56,310 bases of DNA, from assembly GCF_003011125.1 (NCBI RefSeq), contig NZ_PXVC01000017.1, positions 1-56,310 on the forward strand, in the 5' to 3' direction. Shown in pieces: positions 1 to 7,755 of the stretch. Made by a program: the position numbers and the translations under genes. Each line of letters begins with the position of its first letter. Position 1 is the stretch's first letter. The DNA comes from Synechococcus lacustris str. Tous. Its GTDB lineage: Bacteria; Cyanobacteriota; Cyanobacteriia; PCC-6307; Cyanobiaceae. The notes beneath the pieces were generated by a model. The model was not told where the DNA came from, did not search any database, and saw only the letters and a list, made by a program, of their open reading frames with translations.

Positions 1-1369
1 CCCCAGGGGGACAAGCCTCAAACAAGCTTGCTAGGGGCGGTGCAGCTAGCCCTAAGCCAGCGGCAAATAGGTTCAAGAGCTGCTCCAGCTCCTTTTCATC
101 GCTGCAGGCATCAAGGCTGATGCCCAGCCCATTAGCCAGCTCTAAAAAGTTGAAACCCGCCGCTTCAGCCCTGGCAATCCAGCTGGCGGGATCCGCCACA
201 ACCAGCCGCAAGGTATCGAAACTGGGCTCGGCTACCAACTCAAAACCCAGCTGACTTAAACCCTTGGCCAAAGCTGCCGTTAAACGCTGCACCTGTTGGG
301 CTTGGGCCCGCAAACCAGCGGGGCCGTGGTGCACTGCATAGAAGCCAGCTAACACCGCCAGCAGCACCTGGGCCGTGCAGATATTGCTGGTGGCTTTATC
401 GCGGCGGATGTGCTGCTCCCTGGTTTGCAAAGCAAGCCGCAGGGCTGGATTGCCTTCTTTGTCTTTGGATACCCCAACCAAACGGCCGGGGATTTGTCTT
501 TTATAGGTTTCGCTGCAGGCAAAAAAAGCGGCGTGGGGTCCACCAAAGCCCAGTGGTACGCCAAACCTTTGGGCGCTACCAACGGCAATATCTACCCCTA
601 AATTTGCCACTGGTTCCATCAACACCTGGGCCAGGGGATCCACCACGGCAATAACCAGGGCCCCAGCTGCTTTTGCCCGAGCGATTACCGCCCCAGGGTT
701 GGGGCAAGCACCACTGGCCCCTGGCAGCTGCAGTAATAAACCAAAGCTATCGCTGCTGAATTTCATCTCGGCCGGATCCTCCAGCACCAACTCAATGGCT
801 AGGGGTTCAGCGCGGGTTTGCAGCACCGCCAGGGTTTGGGGAAACAGATCCGCTTGCACATGGAAACGCTTTGACTCCGGCCGGTTGCTCACTCCCCGAG
901 CTAGGGCCATCGCTTCCGCAGCTGCGGTGGCCTCATCCAGTAAGGAGGCATTGGCGATCGGTAAGCCGGTGAGCTCACTGATCAAGGTTTGGAAATTGAG
1001 TAGGGCCTCGAGGCGCCCCTGGGCAATTTCCGCTTGATATGGGGTGTAGGCCGTATACCAGGCCGGATTTTCAAACACATGGCGCTGCAACAGGGCCGGG
1101 GTGGGGCAGCTGTAGTAGCCGAGGCCGATCAAACTGCGCAGCAACTTATTTTCACTGGCCAGTTTTTGCAGATCGGCCAGGGCCTCACCTTCAGGGCAAC
1201 CCTCGGGTAAACCGCCAAGGGCCTCCTCAGGGCTCAGCAGGATCGCCGCAGGAACGCATTGCTGCAGCAACTCCTCCAGGTTTTGGCAGCCAAGCCGCTC
1301 CAGCATTAATGCTTGATCAAAAGGGGAAGGGCCGAGGTGGCGCTGCACAAAACCATCGGTTTGATTCAC
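1..1369 (-). CDS. gcvP: Glycine dehydrogenase (decarboxylating), GcvP, N-terminal part
   Basis: P protein of the glycine cleavage system: it decarboxylates glycine and passes the aminomethyl group to lipoyl-GcvH. The window holds about 456 N-terminal codons of a protein normally 950-980 residues long; the rest, including the PLP-binding lysine half, lies beyond the left edge. The N-terminus reads FVQRHLGPS, a family hallmark, and further on come YYSCPTPALLQRH and VGVSKDKEG, which fit GcvP closely. I place the start at a GTG whose first bases form GTGA with the gcvH stop, so the two genes overlap by 4 bases and are probably translationally coupled. In cyanobacteria this complex removes photorespiratory glycine. 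The frame stays open to the edge. Confidence 0.95.
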   Translation of the reverse strand, partial: MNQTDGFVQRHLGPSPFDQALMLERLGCQNLEELLQQCVPAAILLSPEEALGGLPEGCPEGEALADLQKLASENKLLRSLIGLGYYSCPTPALLQRHVFENPAWYTAYTPYQAEIAQGRLEALLNFQTLISELTGLPIANASLLDEATAAAEAMALARGVSNRPESKRFHVQADLFPQTLAVLQTRAEPLAIELVLEDPAEMKFSSDSFGLLLQLPGASGACPNPGAVIARAKAAGALVIAVVDPLAQVLMEPVANLGVDIAVGSAQRFGVPLGFGGPHAAFFACSETYKRQIPGRLVGVSKDKEGNPALRLALQTREQHIRRDKATSNICTAQVLLAVLAGFYAVHHGPAGLRAQAQQVQRLTAALAKGLSQLGFELVAEPSFDTLRLVVADPASWIARAEAAGFNFLELANGLGISLDACSDEKELEQLLNLFAAGLGLAAPPLASLFEACPPG

Positions 1370-1767
1370 TTGCTACTGCCCTCCACCTTGGCGCCATAGG
1401 CATCAGCGTCCATGAGGGCAGCAAGCTGTGCCGCATCTGTGGCTTCCAGCTCCAGCAACCAGCCGGCCCCATAGGGATCGCTTTGGAGCAACTCAGGCTG
1501 ATCGATCACCGCCTGGTTGCAGGCCAGCACCCGACCTGCAATGGGGGCATACATCTCCTCCACCGCCTTAACGGATTCAACGGTGCCAAAGCTTTTGCCC
1601 TGCTCTAAAGCAGTGCCAGGGCTGGGCAGTTCAACAAAAACGATGTCGCCCAGTTGCTGCACCGCAAAAGCACTGATGCCCACCCGCATGGGGGCTGCAT
1701 TGGGAGCTACATATTCATGGCTATCTGCATAACGCAGATCAGCGGGAAAGGAGAGGGCCATCGCCAT
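1366..1767 (-). CDS. gcvH: Glycine cleavage system H protein
   Basis: Lipoyl carrier of the glycine cleavage system; it shuttles the aminomethyl intermediate between P, T and L proteins. The 133-residue product has the normal length. It carries the lipoylation site in ESVKA within GTVESVKAVEEMYAPIAG, after the usual GDIVFVELP segment. The frame extends upstream to 1827, but the extra residues look unlike the family; the ATG at 1767 (or 1761) leads straight into the conserved LSFPADLRYADSHEY. It sits 16 bases after the aluminium-resistance family gene and overlaps gcvP by 4 bases, so the three probably form one minus-strand operon. gcvT lies about 45 kb away on the other strand. Confidence 0.93.
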   Translation of the reverse strand: MAMALSFPADLRYADSHEYVAPNAAPMRVGISAFAVQQLGDIVFVELPSPGTALEQGKSFGTVESVKAVEEMYAPIAGRVLACNQAVIDQPELLQSDPYGAGWLLELEATDAAQLAALMDADAYGAKVEGSSK

Positions 1768-1783
1768 GGGCTGGAAAGCTCCC

Positions 1784-3055
1784 TCAGTTTGGAGCAAGGG
1801 CCCACCAGCTTGTGAGGGCAGCGGCAAGGGCTAGGGCCCCATGGCTGCGATGGGTGCCCCCTTGGCTAAACAACACATAGGGTTCCCGCAGGGGGGCATC
1901 GGCGGAAAATTCACTGGTGCTGCCATCGACAAAACTGCCGCCTGCCATCAGCAATTCGCTTGCATATCCAGGCATGGGCGCGGGCACAGGCTTTAGGTAA
2001 CTCTCAACGGGAGAGCAGCTTTGGAAAGCATTGCAAACCACCTGTAACGCCCTGGGATCGCCAAATTTCACCGCTTGAATCACATCGCTGCGGGCTGCCC
2101 CCGCTAGGGGTTGCACCTCTAAAGCTTGATTGCTGAATACCTGGGCGATTAGATCAGCATTGATCAAAGCTTCCGCCACCATTTGGGGAGCGAGAAATAA
2201 ACCCTGAAATAAAAGGCGATGTAAATCAAAACCACTGCCGCCGGCTGAACCGATCCCAGGGGCCGTGAGGCGGCAGCAAGCCTGCTCCACTAATTCAGCC
2301 ACGCCAGCCACATAGGCACCACTGGGAACAATGGTGCCACCGAGGTTTTTGATCAGGGAACCAGCGATTAGATCGGCCCCCACAGCGGTGGGTTCCTCAA
2401 ATTCCACCAATTCGCCATAGCAGTTATCAACAAACACCAACACACCTGGCTGGATTGTTTTCAGCTGCTCCACCAGCCGGCCGATCTGAGCCACTGAAAG
2501 CGAAGGGCGCCAGCTGTAGCCGCAACTGCGCTGGATCAACACCATGCGGGTTGGCTGGCTGAGGGCATCGCTAAGGCCCAGCTCATCCACATGGCCCTCG
2601 CCAGTGAGCGCTAATTCGCTGTATTGGATCCCAAATTCCGCCAGGGAGCCCTGGCCGCTGCCGCGGATGCCGATCACCTCCTCCAGGGTGTCGTAGGGGC
2701 GGCCTGTGATCGATAGGAGCCGATCACCAGGGCGCAACACCCCAAACAGGGCAGCGGCAATCGCATGGGTGCCGCTCACAAATTGCAAACGCACTGCGGC
2801 CCGCTCCGCCCCCAGCACCCTGGCAAATACCCGATCAAGGGTGTCGCGGCCCTGGTCGTTGTGGCCGTAGCCATTCACCGAAGCAAAGTGATGGCTGCCA
2901 AGTTTTTCGGCTTGGAAAGCAGCCAACACCTTGGCTAATTGGGGTTGCACCGCTGCGGTGCGCTGCTTTGCAGCAGCTTCCAGCTGGGCTTGGGCGGCCG
3001 CAACGGCATCCCAGGCGGCGGGGCTTGCCTCGGGCCAGGTGGGATAGGAGTACAA
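1784..3055 (-). CDS. Methionine gamma-lyase/aluminium resistance family PLP enzyme
   Basis: 423-residue fold-type I PLP-dependent enzyme of the family annotated as aluminium resistance protein or YnbB (Pfam PF06838), related to cystathionine/methionine gamma-lyases. Supporting segments are FVSGTHAIAAALFG, where cofactor phosphate is bound, VFVDNCYGELVE with the aspartate that contacts the pyridine nitrogen, and SLIKNLGG with the likely Schiff-base lysine. The C-terminus has YVLFSQGGTHRSHG, typical of the family. The longest frame begins with a TTG at 3055, which suits the family length. The physiological substrate of cyanobacterial members is not settled. It is the first gene of the minus-strand unit leading into gcvH-gcvP; a link to glycine metabolism is suggested only by position. 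Confidence 0.85.
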   Translation of the reverse strand: MYSYPTWPEASPAAWDAVAAAQAQLEAAAKQRTAAVQPQLAKVLAAFQAEKLGSHHFASVNGYGHNDQGRDTLDRVFARVLGAERAAVRLQFVSGTHAIAAALFGVLRPGDRLLSITGRPYDTLEEVIGIRGSGQGSLAEFGIQYSELALTGEGHVDELGLSDALSQPTRMVLIQRSCGYSWRPSLSVAQIGRLVEQLKTIQPGVLVFVDNCYGELVEFEEPTAVGADLIAGSLIKNLGGTIVPSGAYVAGVAELVEQACCRLTAPGIGSAGGSGFDLHRLLFQGLFLAPQMVAEALINADLIAQVFSNQALEVQPLAGAARSDVIQAVKFGDPRALQVVCNAFQSCSPVESYLKPVPAPMPGYASELLMAGGSFVDGSTSEFSADAPLREPYVLFSQGGTHRSHGALALAAALTSWWALAPN

Positions 3056-3127
3056 AACAAAAAATTGCTAACCACTAACCACATTCCTGCAGCGGTGGCA
3101 CCCTCGATACCGTTAAATTTGAACCTT

Positions 3128-3183
3128 CAGTTGTTTTAAACAAAACAAGCTGGTTTCCCCGGTTGCAACAACTGGGCTTTTTC
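3128..3183 (+). promoter_or_regulatory. Possible transcription attenuator in the desaturase leader
   Basis: Three mutually exclusive pairings can be drawn in 55 bases just before the desaturase. CAGTTGTTTT at 3128-3137 can pair with AAAACAAGCTG at 3142-3152 (one bulged G). The same segment can instead pair with AACAACTG at 3167-3174. The latter also forms the right arm of a terminator-like hairpin, CCCGGTTG (3158-3165) with CAACTGGG (3169-3176), loop CAA, followed by CTTTTT. No plus-strand gene lies upstream for this hairpin to terminate, and the T-run is only on the plus strand. The arrangement resembles a terminator/antiterminator switch. Seen by eye; no folding energy was computed. Confidence 0.45.
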
Positions 3184-3194
3184 TGGAGATTCAA

Positions 3195-4124
3195 TTGGTT
3201 GCCGCTGCCCAGCCTTCCCCTAACACCTCTTTGAGTACCGCCGCATTAAGTGAGCAAGAACTGCAGGAAAGGCTGTATGCCAAGCGCAACCCGTTGCCGC
3301 CAAAACAAAGAAAGCTAAAAAAAGGCACCTTCTTGTTCATGCTGGCCAACCATGTGGGGGCCGTGGCGGCACTGCTGCCGATGTTTTGGAGTTGGTGGGG
3401 ACTACTGGCTTTTGCAAGCCTCTATTGGGTAACAGTGCTTGGCGTAACCCTTGGCTTACACCGATTGGTGGCCCACCGCAGCTTTGAAACGCCCCAATGG
3501 TTGGAGCGCCTGCTGGTGTTGATGGGCACCTTGGGTGCCCAAGGTGGGCCGGTGGAATGGGTGGGTTTGCATCGTCACCACCACAAATTTTCCGACCAAG
3601 AAAACGACCACCATGATGCCGGCAGGGGTTTGTGGTGGGCCCATAGCGAATGGATGTTGCACAACATCCCTGCCCTGGAACATGTAGATAAATTCACCGG
3701 CGACCTGCGCCGCGATCCCTTCTACAACTGGTTGGATCGTTGGTTTTTATTGCTGCAGTTACCCCTTGGTGGGCTGCTCTATTGGTTTGGCGAAGCAAAT
3801 CAAATCCACGGCGGTGGTTTAGGCCTAGTGCTTTGGGCGATACCCCTAAGGCTCACCGTTGTTTATCACGTTACCTGGCTTGTTAATTCAGCCACCCACG
3901 TATTTGGCTATCGCAATTTCGCCTGCCCAGATCGCTCAACCAACTGCTGGTGGGTGGCGCTTTTGAGCTTTGGTGAGGGCTGGCACAACAACCACCACGC
4001 CTTCCCCCATTCCGCCCGCCACGGCTTGCGTTGGTTTGAATTTGATATCACTTGGCAACACATCAAAGTGCTGCGGCGCCTTGGCCTTGCCCGCAAGTTG
4101 CGCCTTGCCCGCTATCCCGGTTGA
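3195..4124 (+). CDS. Acyl-lipid/acyl-CoA desaturase (delta-9 type), first copy
   Basis: Membrane di-iron desaturase of 309 residues that introduces a double bond into membrane fatty acyl chains, as in cyanobacterial DesC. Three histidine boxes are visible: HRLVAH near residue 90, HRHHH near 126 and HNNHH near 264. Hydrophobic segments precede the first box and lie between the second and third. The start is a TTG; GGAG at 3185-3188, six bases upstream, supports it, and no ATG occurs before the membrane domain. The leader may hold an attenuator (3128-3183). The gene ends convergently with the next gene, overlapping it by 13 bases. A paralogue lies about 0.8 kb downstream. Regiospecificity cannot be read from the sequence. 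Confidence 0.92.
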   Translation: MVAAAQPSPNTSLSTAALSEQELQERLYAKRNPLPPKQRKLKKGTFLFMLANHVGAVAALLPMFWSWWGLLAFASLYWVTVLGVTLGLHRLVAHRSFETPQWLERLLVLMGTLGAQGGPVEWVGLHRHHHKFSDQENDHHDAGRGLWWAHSEWMLHNIPALEHVDKFTGDLRRDPFYNWLDRWFLLLQLPLGGLLYWFGEANQIHGGGLGLVLWAIPLRLTVVYHVTWLVNSATHVFGYRNFACPDRSTNCWWVALLSFGEGWHNNHHAFPHSARHGLRWFEFDITWQHIKVLRRLGLARKLRLARYPG

Positions 4125-4789
4125 CGCAAACGATCCAATAACTTATCCACGCTGGGAAAGTTAATCTCCAACGCATTAAGCGCTGTTAGCAGTTCTGGTA
4201 ATTCCAGATCCAGTTCACTGGCGTTGTAATCCTGGAGGCCAGCCATCACAGCGGCAAATTTTTCGCGGCGCTGCCGCTTTTCAACGCCATAGGCCGCCAT
4301 TACCCGGCCGCTGCACTTACGCCAGGGCTGGCCAGCCGCGAGCAGATCAGCCAAGGCAGCGCTTAGGGCTGGGGATTCCGCTTCGCTGATGCGCAGATCA
4401 AAACCAGGGGGAAGGGGCCTTAAACCAACAAAGATTTCCAGCAATTCACCAGCGCCTAACACCAGGCCAGCGGCATCGATTAGGGCATGGGGAGCTGCCC
4501 CGATGCCATCGCTTAGTTCCTGCTGATCGGCAATTTCGGCGAGGGGGATCGGCGTTTGCGCTAACCACTTGTTGCAGCAGCCGAGGGCAAGGAACACCTC
4601 TGGGCCAGGGGAAGCCAACTTGCGATTGCGCAGATTTGAGAGCTGGGAGCTGTGCAACCTGCCAAGATCTAGGCGCTCCGCCAGGGCTGGCAGCACCCTG
4701 TGGGACCAGCCATTGCGTTCATGCCAGGCCCTCAAAAGGGCAGCAAAAGCGCCGTGGCCATGCTCCAAGCGCTGGCGATAATCCACCAA
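4112..4789 (-). CDS. Conserved hypothetical protein, possible helix-turn-helix
   Basis: 225-residue soluble protein, not assigned to a named family with certainty. The N-terminal 70 residues include LDLGRLHSSQLSNLRNRKL, which looks like a helix-turn-helix of the XRE kind followed by a segment ending FLALG; this is inference from residue pattern. The C-terminal half is helical and rich in leucine and charged residues. The start is TTG at 4789 or the adjacent GTG at 4786. It lies between two desaturase genes, convergent with the first (13-base overlap) and divergent from the second across a 115-base region with three related inverted-repeat half-sites. A regulatory link to the desaturases is possible but unproven. 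Confidence 0.7.
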   Translation of the reverse strand: MVDYRQRLEHGHGAFAALLRAWHERNGWSHRVLPALAERLDLGRLHSSQLSNLRNRKLASPGPEVFLALGCCNKWLAQTPIPLAEIADQQELSDGIGAAPHALIDAAGLVLGAGELLEIFVGLRPLPPGFDLRISEAESPALSAALADLLAAGQPWRKCSGRVMAAYGVEKRQRREKFAAVMAGLQDYNASELDLELPELLTALNALEINFPSVDKLLDRLRQPG

Positions 4790-4802
4790 TGGTTAGCGAT
4801 GG

Positions 4803-4812
4803 GAATTCGTAT
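4803..4812. promoter_or_regulatory. Outlying half-site related to the desaturase operator candidate
   Basis: GAATTCGTAT here is the exact reverse complement of ATACGAATTC at 4888-4897, the right arm of the larger inverted repeat upstream of the second desaturase. It lies 14 bases upstream of the start of the divergent hypothetical gene, where binding of a shared regulator could affect that gene too. Assignment as a protein-binding site is inference. Confidence 0.35.
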
Positions 4813-4857
4813 GCAGCTCAGCTTAATGCTCCTCCACACCCAAGTCCCTGCTTAATC

Positions 4858-4898
4858 CGAATACGTATTGCTATGATTTGATGATCAATACGAATTCG
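4858..4898. promoter_or_regulatory. 13-base inverted repeat upstream of the second desaturase
   Basis: CGAATACGTATTG (4858-4870) and CAATACGAATTCG (4886-4898) are inverted repeats matching at 12 of 13 positions, separated by 15 bases. The spacer holds TATGAT at 4872-4877, a plausible -10 element. The left arm itself contains the palindrome AATACGTATT. The right arm ends 6 bases before the desaturase ATG, and no Shine-Dalgarno sequence is evident. It could be a repressor operator covering the promoter, or an RNA hairpin covering the initiation region. The sequence cannot decide between these. Confidence 0.5.
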
Positions 4899-4904
4899 AT
4901 CTGA

Positions 4905-5813
4905 ATGACCAGCGCAGCATTCGCCAGCATTTCCCCCCCCAGGCGCTCCCCCAGCCTGGGCAACCCCCGCAAAGGCGAGCAAGCGGGCACGGTGCCAAAG
5001 GGCGCCCGCTGGGCCACCCTCGGTTTCATGCTGGCAATTCATCTGTTGGCGGCCTATGCCCTGCTGCCCCAATTTTGGAGTTTGCCGGCCCTGGCTTCTC
5101 TGCTGGTGCTCTATTGGCTCACGGCCTGCCTCGGCGTAACGATTGGCTATCACCGCCTGCTAAGCCACCGGGCCTTTCGCCTCCCCCAATGGCTAGAGCG
5201 CTTCTTTGCCACCTGCGGCGCCCTCAGCGCCCAACACGGACCAATCGATTGGGCAGGCCTGCACCGTCATCACCATAAGTTCTCCGATACGGATGCTGAT
5301 CACCACAACAGCCACCGGGGCTTTTGGTGGAGCCACATGGGCTGGATGTTCCAGGAAATCCCCGCCATGGCCTCCGTGCCCAGGCTCACTGGTGATCTGG
5401 CCAAAGATCCCTACTACCGCTGGTTGAACAAGTGGTTTCTGGTTTTGCAGTTACCCCTTGCCGGCTTGCTTTTTTGGATCGGCAGCGTAACCGGCGCCGG
5501 CGGCTGGGCCCTGGTGCTCTGGGGCATCCCCCTGCGCTTAGTACTTGTGTATCATATCACTTGGCTTGTGAATTCCGCCACCCACTGCTGGGGCAGCATT
5601 GCTTATCCCAGTGGTGATGGCTCCCGCAACAACCCCTGGGTGGCTGCACTCACCTTTGGTGAAGGCTGGCATAACAACCACCACGCCTTCCCCCACTCCG
5701 CTAAGCACGGTTTGCAACCGGGTCAAATCGACCTCACCTGGCAACACATCCGCCTTTTAAAGGCCCTAGGCCTTGCCACAAAGGTGCGCTTACCAGCTGG
5801 TGCCGTAGGCTGA
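4905..5813 (+). CDS. Acyl-lipid/acyl-CoA desaturase (delta-9 type), second copy
   Basis: 302-residue paralogue of the desaturase ending at 4124. It has the same order of histidine boxes: HRLLSH near residue 83, HRHHH near 120 and HNNHH near 256. The central and C-terminal parts align almost block for block, including LVLWGIPLRL and LTFGEGWHNNHHAFPHSA, while the N-terminal 40 residues differ. It acts in the membrane on fatty acyl chains, with a likely ferredoxin electron supply (family knowledge). The ATG at 4905 directly follows the inverted repeat, which suggests regulation different from the first copy. rplI follows 40 bases later on the same strand. Different acyl positions or temperature regimes for the two copies are inference. 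Confidence 0.92.
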   Translation: MTSAAFASISPPRRSPSLGNPRKGEQAGTVPKGARWATLGFMLAIHLLAAYALLPQFWSLPALASLLVLYWLTACLGVTIGYHRLLSHRAFRLPQWLERFFATCGALSAQHGPIDWAGLHRHHHKFSDTDADHHNSHRGFWWSHMGWMFQEIPAMASVPRLTGDLAKDPYYRWLNKWFLVLQLPLAGLLFWIGSVTGAGGWALVLWGIPLRLVLVYHITWLVNSATHCWGSIAYPSGDGSRNNPWVAALTFGEGWHNNHHAFPHSAKHGLQPGQIDLTWQHIRLLKALGLATKVRLPAGAVG

Positions 5814-5853
5814 TGGATCGACCCAGCAGTAGCACAACTCTCAATTAAATCCC

Positions 5854-6312
5854 ATGGCTAAGCGCGTTTCGGTGGTTCTCAGCGAAGACATCTATACCCT
5901 TGGAAAAAACGGCGACCTGGTGGATGTGGCCCCCGGCTATGCCCGTAATTACCTTTTGCCCACCGGCAAGGCCCTTGCCGTTACCCCAGCGGTGCTGCGC
6001 CAGGTGGAGCACCGCCGCGCTAAGGAAGCCGAACGGCAAGCGGCCTTGAAGGCTGAGGCCGTGGCCTTCCGCACCGCCCTAGACACGATTGGTCGTTTCA
6101 CCGTGAAGAAACAAACCGGTGGTGATGATGTGCTGTTTGGCACCGTTACCAACGTGGATGTGGCCGAGGCGATTGAAGCAGCCACCAAGCAGGCGGTTGA
6201 TAAGCGTCATATCAATGTGCCTGAAGTGCATCGCACCGGCAGCTACAAAGTGCAGGTGAAGCTCCACCCCGAGGTAACAGCTGAGATCAATTTGGAGGTG
6301 GTGAGCCACTAA
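5854..6312 (+). CDS. rplI: 50S ribosomal protein L9
   Basis: 152-residue L9, which binds 23S rRNA with its N-terminal domain and helps fidelity of translocation. The N-terminus shows the family signature: [19 protein letters not shown], then [10 protein letters not shown], with the RNA-binding glycines and lysines in place. A long charged helix near residues 42-72 connects to the C-terminal domain, where [13 protein letters not shown] is typical. Length is normal. It is followed after 7 bases by dnaB, an arrangement common in bacteria, and both are probably co-transcribed with mnmG. Confidence 0.97.
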   Translation: MAKRVSVVLSEDIYTLGKNGDLVDVAPGYARNYLLPTGKALAVTPAVLRQVEHRRAKEAERQAALKAEAVAFRTALDTIGRFTVKKQTGGDDVLFGTVTNVDVAEAIEAATKQAVDKRHINVPEVHRTGSYKVQVKLHPEVTAEINLEVVSH

Positions 6313-6319
6313 ATAGCAA

Positions 6320-7720
6320 ATGGTTTCTGTTCCCATAAACGAACCCGAACGGGAACGACCCAAACGCACTGGTGTGGAGCTGTTTGAAGCCACACCAGAT
6401 CAATTGCCGCCCCAAAACCTGGAGGCGGAAGAGGTAATTCTTGGCGGCATATTGCTAGATCCCGATGCCATCGGCCGGGTGGCTGATGTGTTGCAACCGG
6501 AAGCTTTTTACCTGGGAGCCCATCGAGAGATCTATCGCACCGCCCTGATGCTGCACAGCCAGGGCAAACCCACCGACCTCACGGCGATGGGTGCCTGGCT
6601 GGCCGACACCGGTCAATTGGAAAAAGTAGGCGGCACCAGCCGTTTAAGCGAACTGGTTGAACGCACCCTCAGCACCGCCTCAATCGATGAGGTGGCGAAG
6701 TTGGTGATGGATAAATACCTGAGGCGTCAATTGATTCGCTCTGGCAACCAGGTGATTCGCTTGGGGTTTGATCAAAGCAAACCGATGGAACAGGTGCTGG
6801 ATGAAGCGGAGCAGGAAATATTTGCCATCAGCCAAGCAAAACCAAGTATTGGCCTCACCCCCACCGCTGAAATCCTCACCCGCACATTTGAAGAAATCGA
6901 AACCCGTTCCCTAGGCACAGCCGTAGCTGGGATCCCGGTTAATTTCTACGACCTCGATGCCATGACCCAAGGCTTACAACGCAGCGATTTGATAATTGTT
7001 GCTGGCAGGCCGGCCATGGGTAAAACATCAATTGTGTTAAACATGGCCAAAAATGTGGCCCAGCTCCACAACTTACCTGTGTGTGTATTCAGCCTAGAGA
7101 TGAGCAAAGAACAACTCACCTATAGGTTGTTATCGATGGAGGTGGGCATTGAAAGCGGCCGCCTACGCACGGGCAGGCTCCATCAAGATGAATGGCCATT
7201 GCTGGGGCAAGGCATTAGCAACCTTGGCAGATTGCCATTATTTATAGACGACAAACCAAATACTAGCGTATTAGAAATGCGCTCTTTATGCCGGAGATTA
7301 ATGGCAGAACATGGCCGTGAATTGGGCTTAATTGTGATCGACTATCTTCAATTAATGGAGGGTTCAGGTTCTGAAAATCGGGTGCAGGAGCTATCAAGAA
7401 TTACGCGGGGTTTAAAAGGTATGGCACGGGAATTAAATGTGCCTGTGATTGCCCTATCCCAGTTGAGCCGTGGCGTAGAAGCACGCACTAACAAAAGGCC
7501 AATGCTCAGCGACCTGCGCGAATCGGGTTCAATCGAGCAAGATGCCGATATCGTAATGATGATTTACAGGGATGAGTATTACAACCCGGAAACCCCCGAC
7601 CGGGGCATCACCGAAGTAATCATCACCAAACATCGCAACGGCCCCGTGGGCACCGCCAAGTTGTTATTTGAACCGCAATTCACCCGCTTCCGCAACCTGG
7701 CGGCACCAAGCGGCTTTTAA
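6320..7720 (+). CDS. dnaB: Replicative DNA helicase DnaB
   Basis: 466-residue hexameric 5'-3' helicase that unwinds DNA at the replication fork. The N-terminal domain starts around PPQNLEAEEVILGGILLD. The RecA-type C-terminal domain has the Walker A motif GRPAMGKTS near residue 230, Walker B around LIVIDYLQLM, and the later motif LRESGSIEQDADIV. Length matches intein-free DnaB; some cyanobacterial dnaB genes carry inteins, and none is present here. The ATG lies 7 bases after the rplI stop. The gene ends 35 bases before mnmG. Confidence 0.97.
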   Translation: MVSVPINEPERERPKRTGVELFEATPDQLPPQNLEAEEVILGGILLDPDAIGRVADVLQPEAFYLGAHREIYRTALMLHSQGKPTDLTAMGAWLADTGQLEKVGGTSRLSELVERTLSTASIDEVAKLVMDKYLRRQLIRSGNQVIRLGFDQSKPMEQVLDEAEQEIFAISQAKPSIGLTPTAEILTRTFEEIETRSLGTAVAGIPVNFYDLDAMTQGLQRSDLIIVAGRPAMGKTSIVLNMAKNVAQLHNLPVCVFSLEMSKEQLTYRLLSMEVGIESGRLRTGRLHQDEWPLLGQGISNLGRLPLFIDDKPNTSVLEMRSLCRRLMAEHGRELGLIVIDYLQLMEGSGSENRVQELSRITRGLKGMARELNVPVIALSQLSRGVEARTNKRPMLSDLRESGSIEQDADIVMMIYRDEYYNPETPDRGITEVIITKHRNGPVGTAKLLFEPQFTRFRNLAAPSGF

Positions 7721-7755
7721 TTCAAAACCAAACAACAGCAACATAATTTATAAAT

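Noticed and set aside
1039-1608. Plus-strand frame of 189 codons
   Set aside because: It is antisense to the well-supported gcvH and gcvP genes and has no recognisable product.
6320-7720. Intein in dnaB
   Set aside because: The reading frame has normal length and all helicase motifs in the usual spacing with no insertion.
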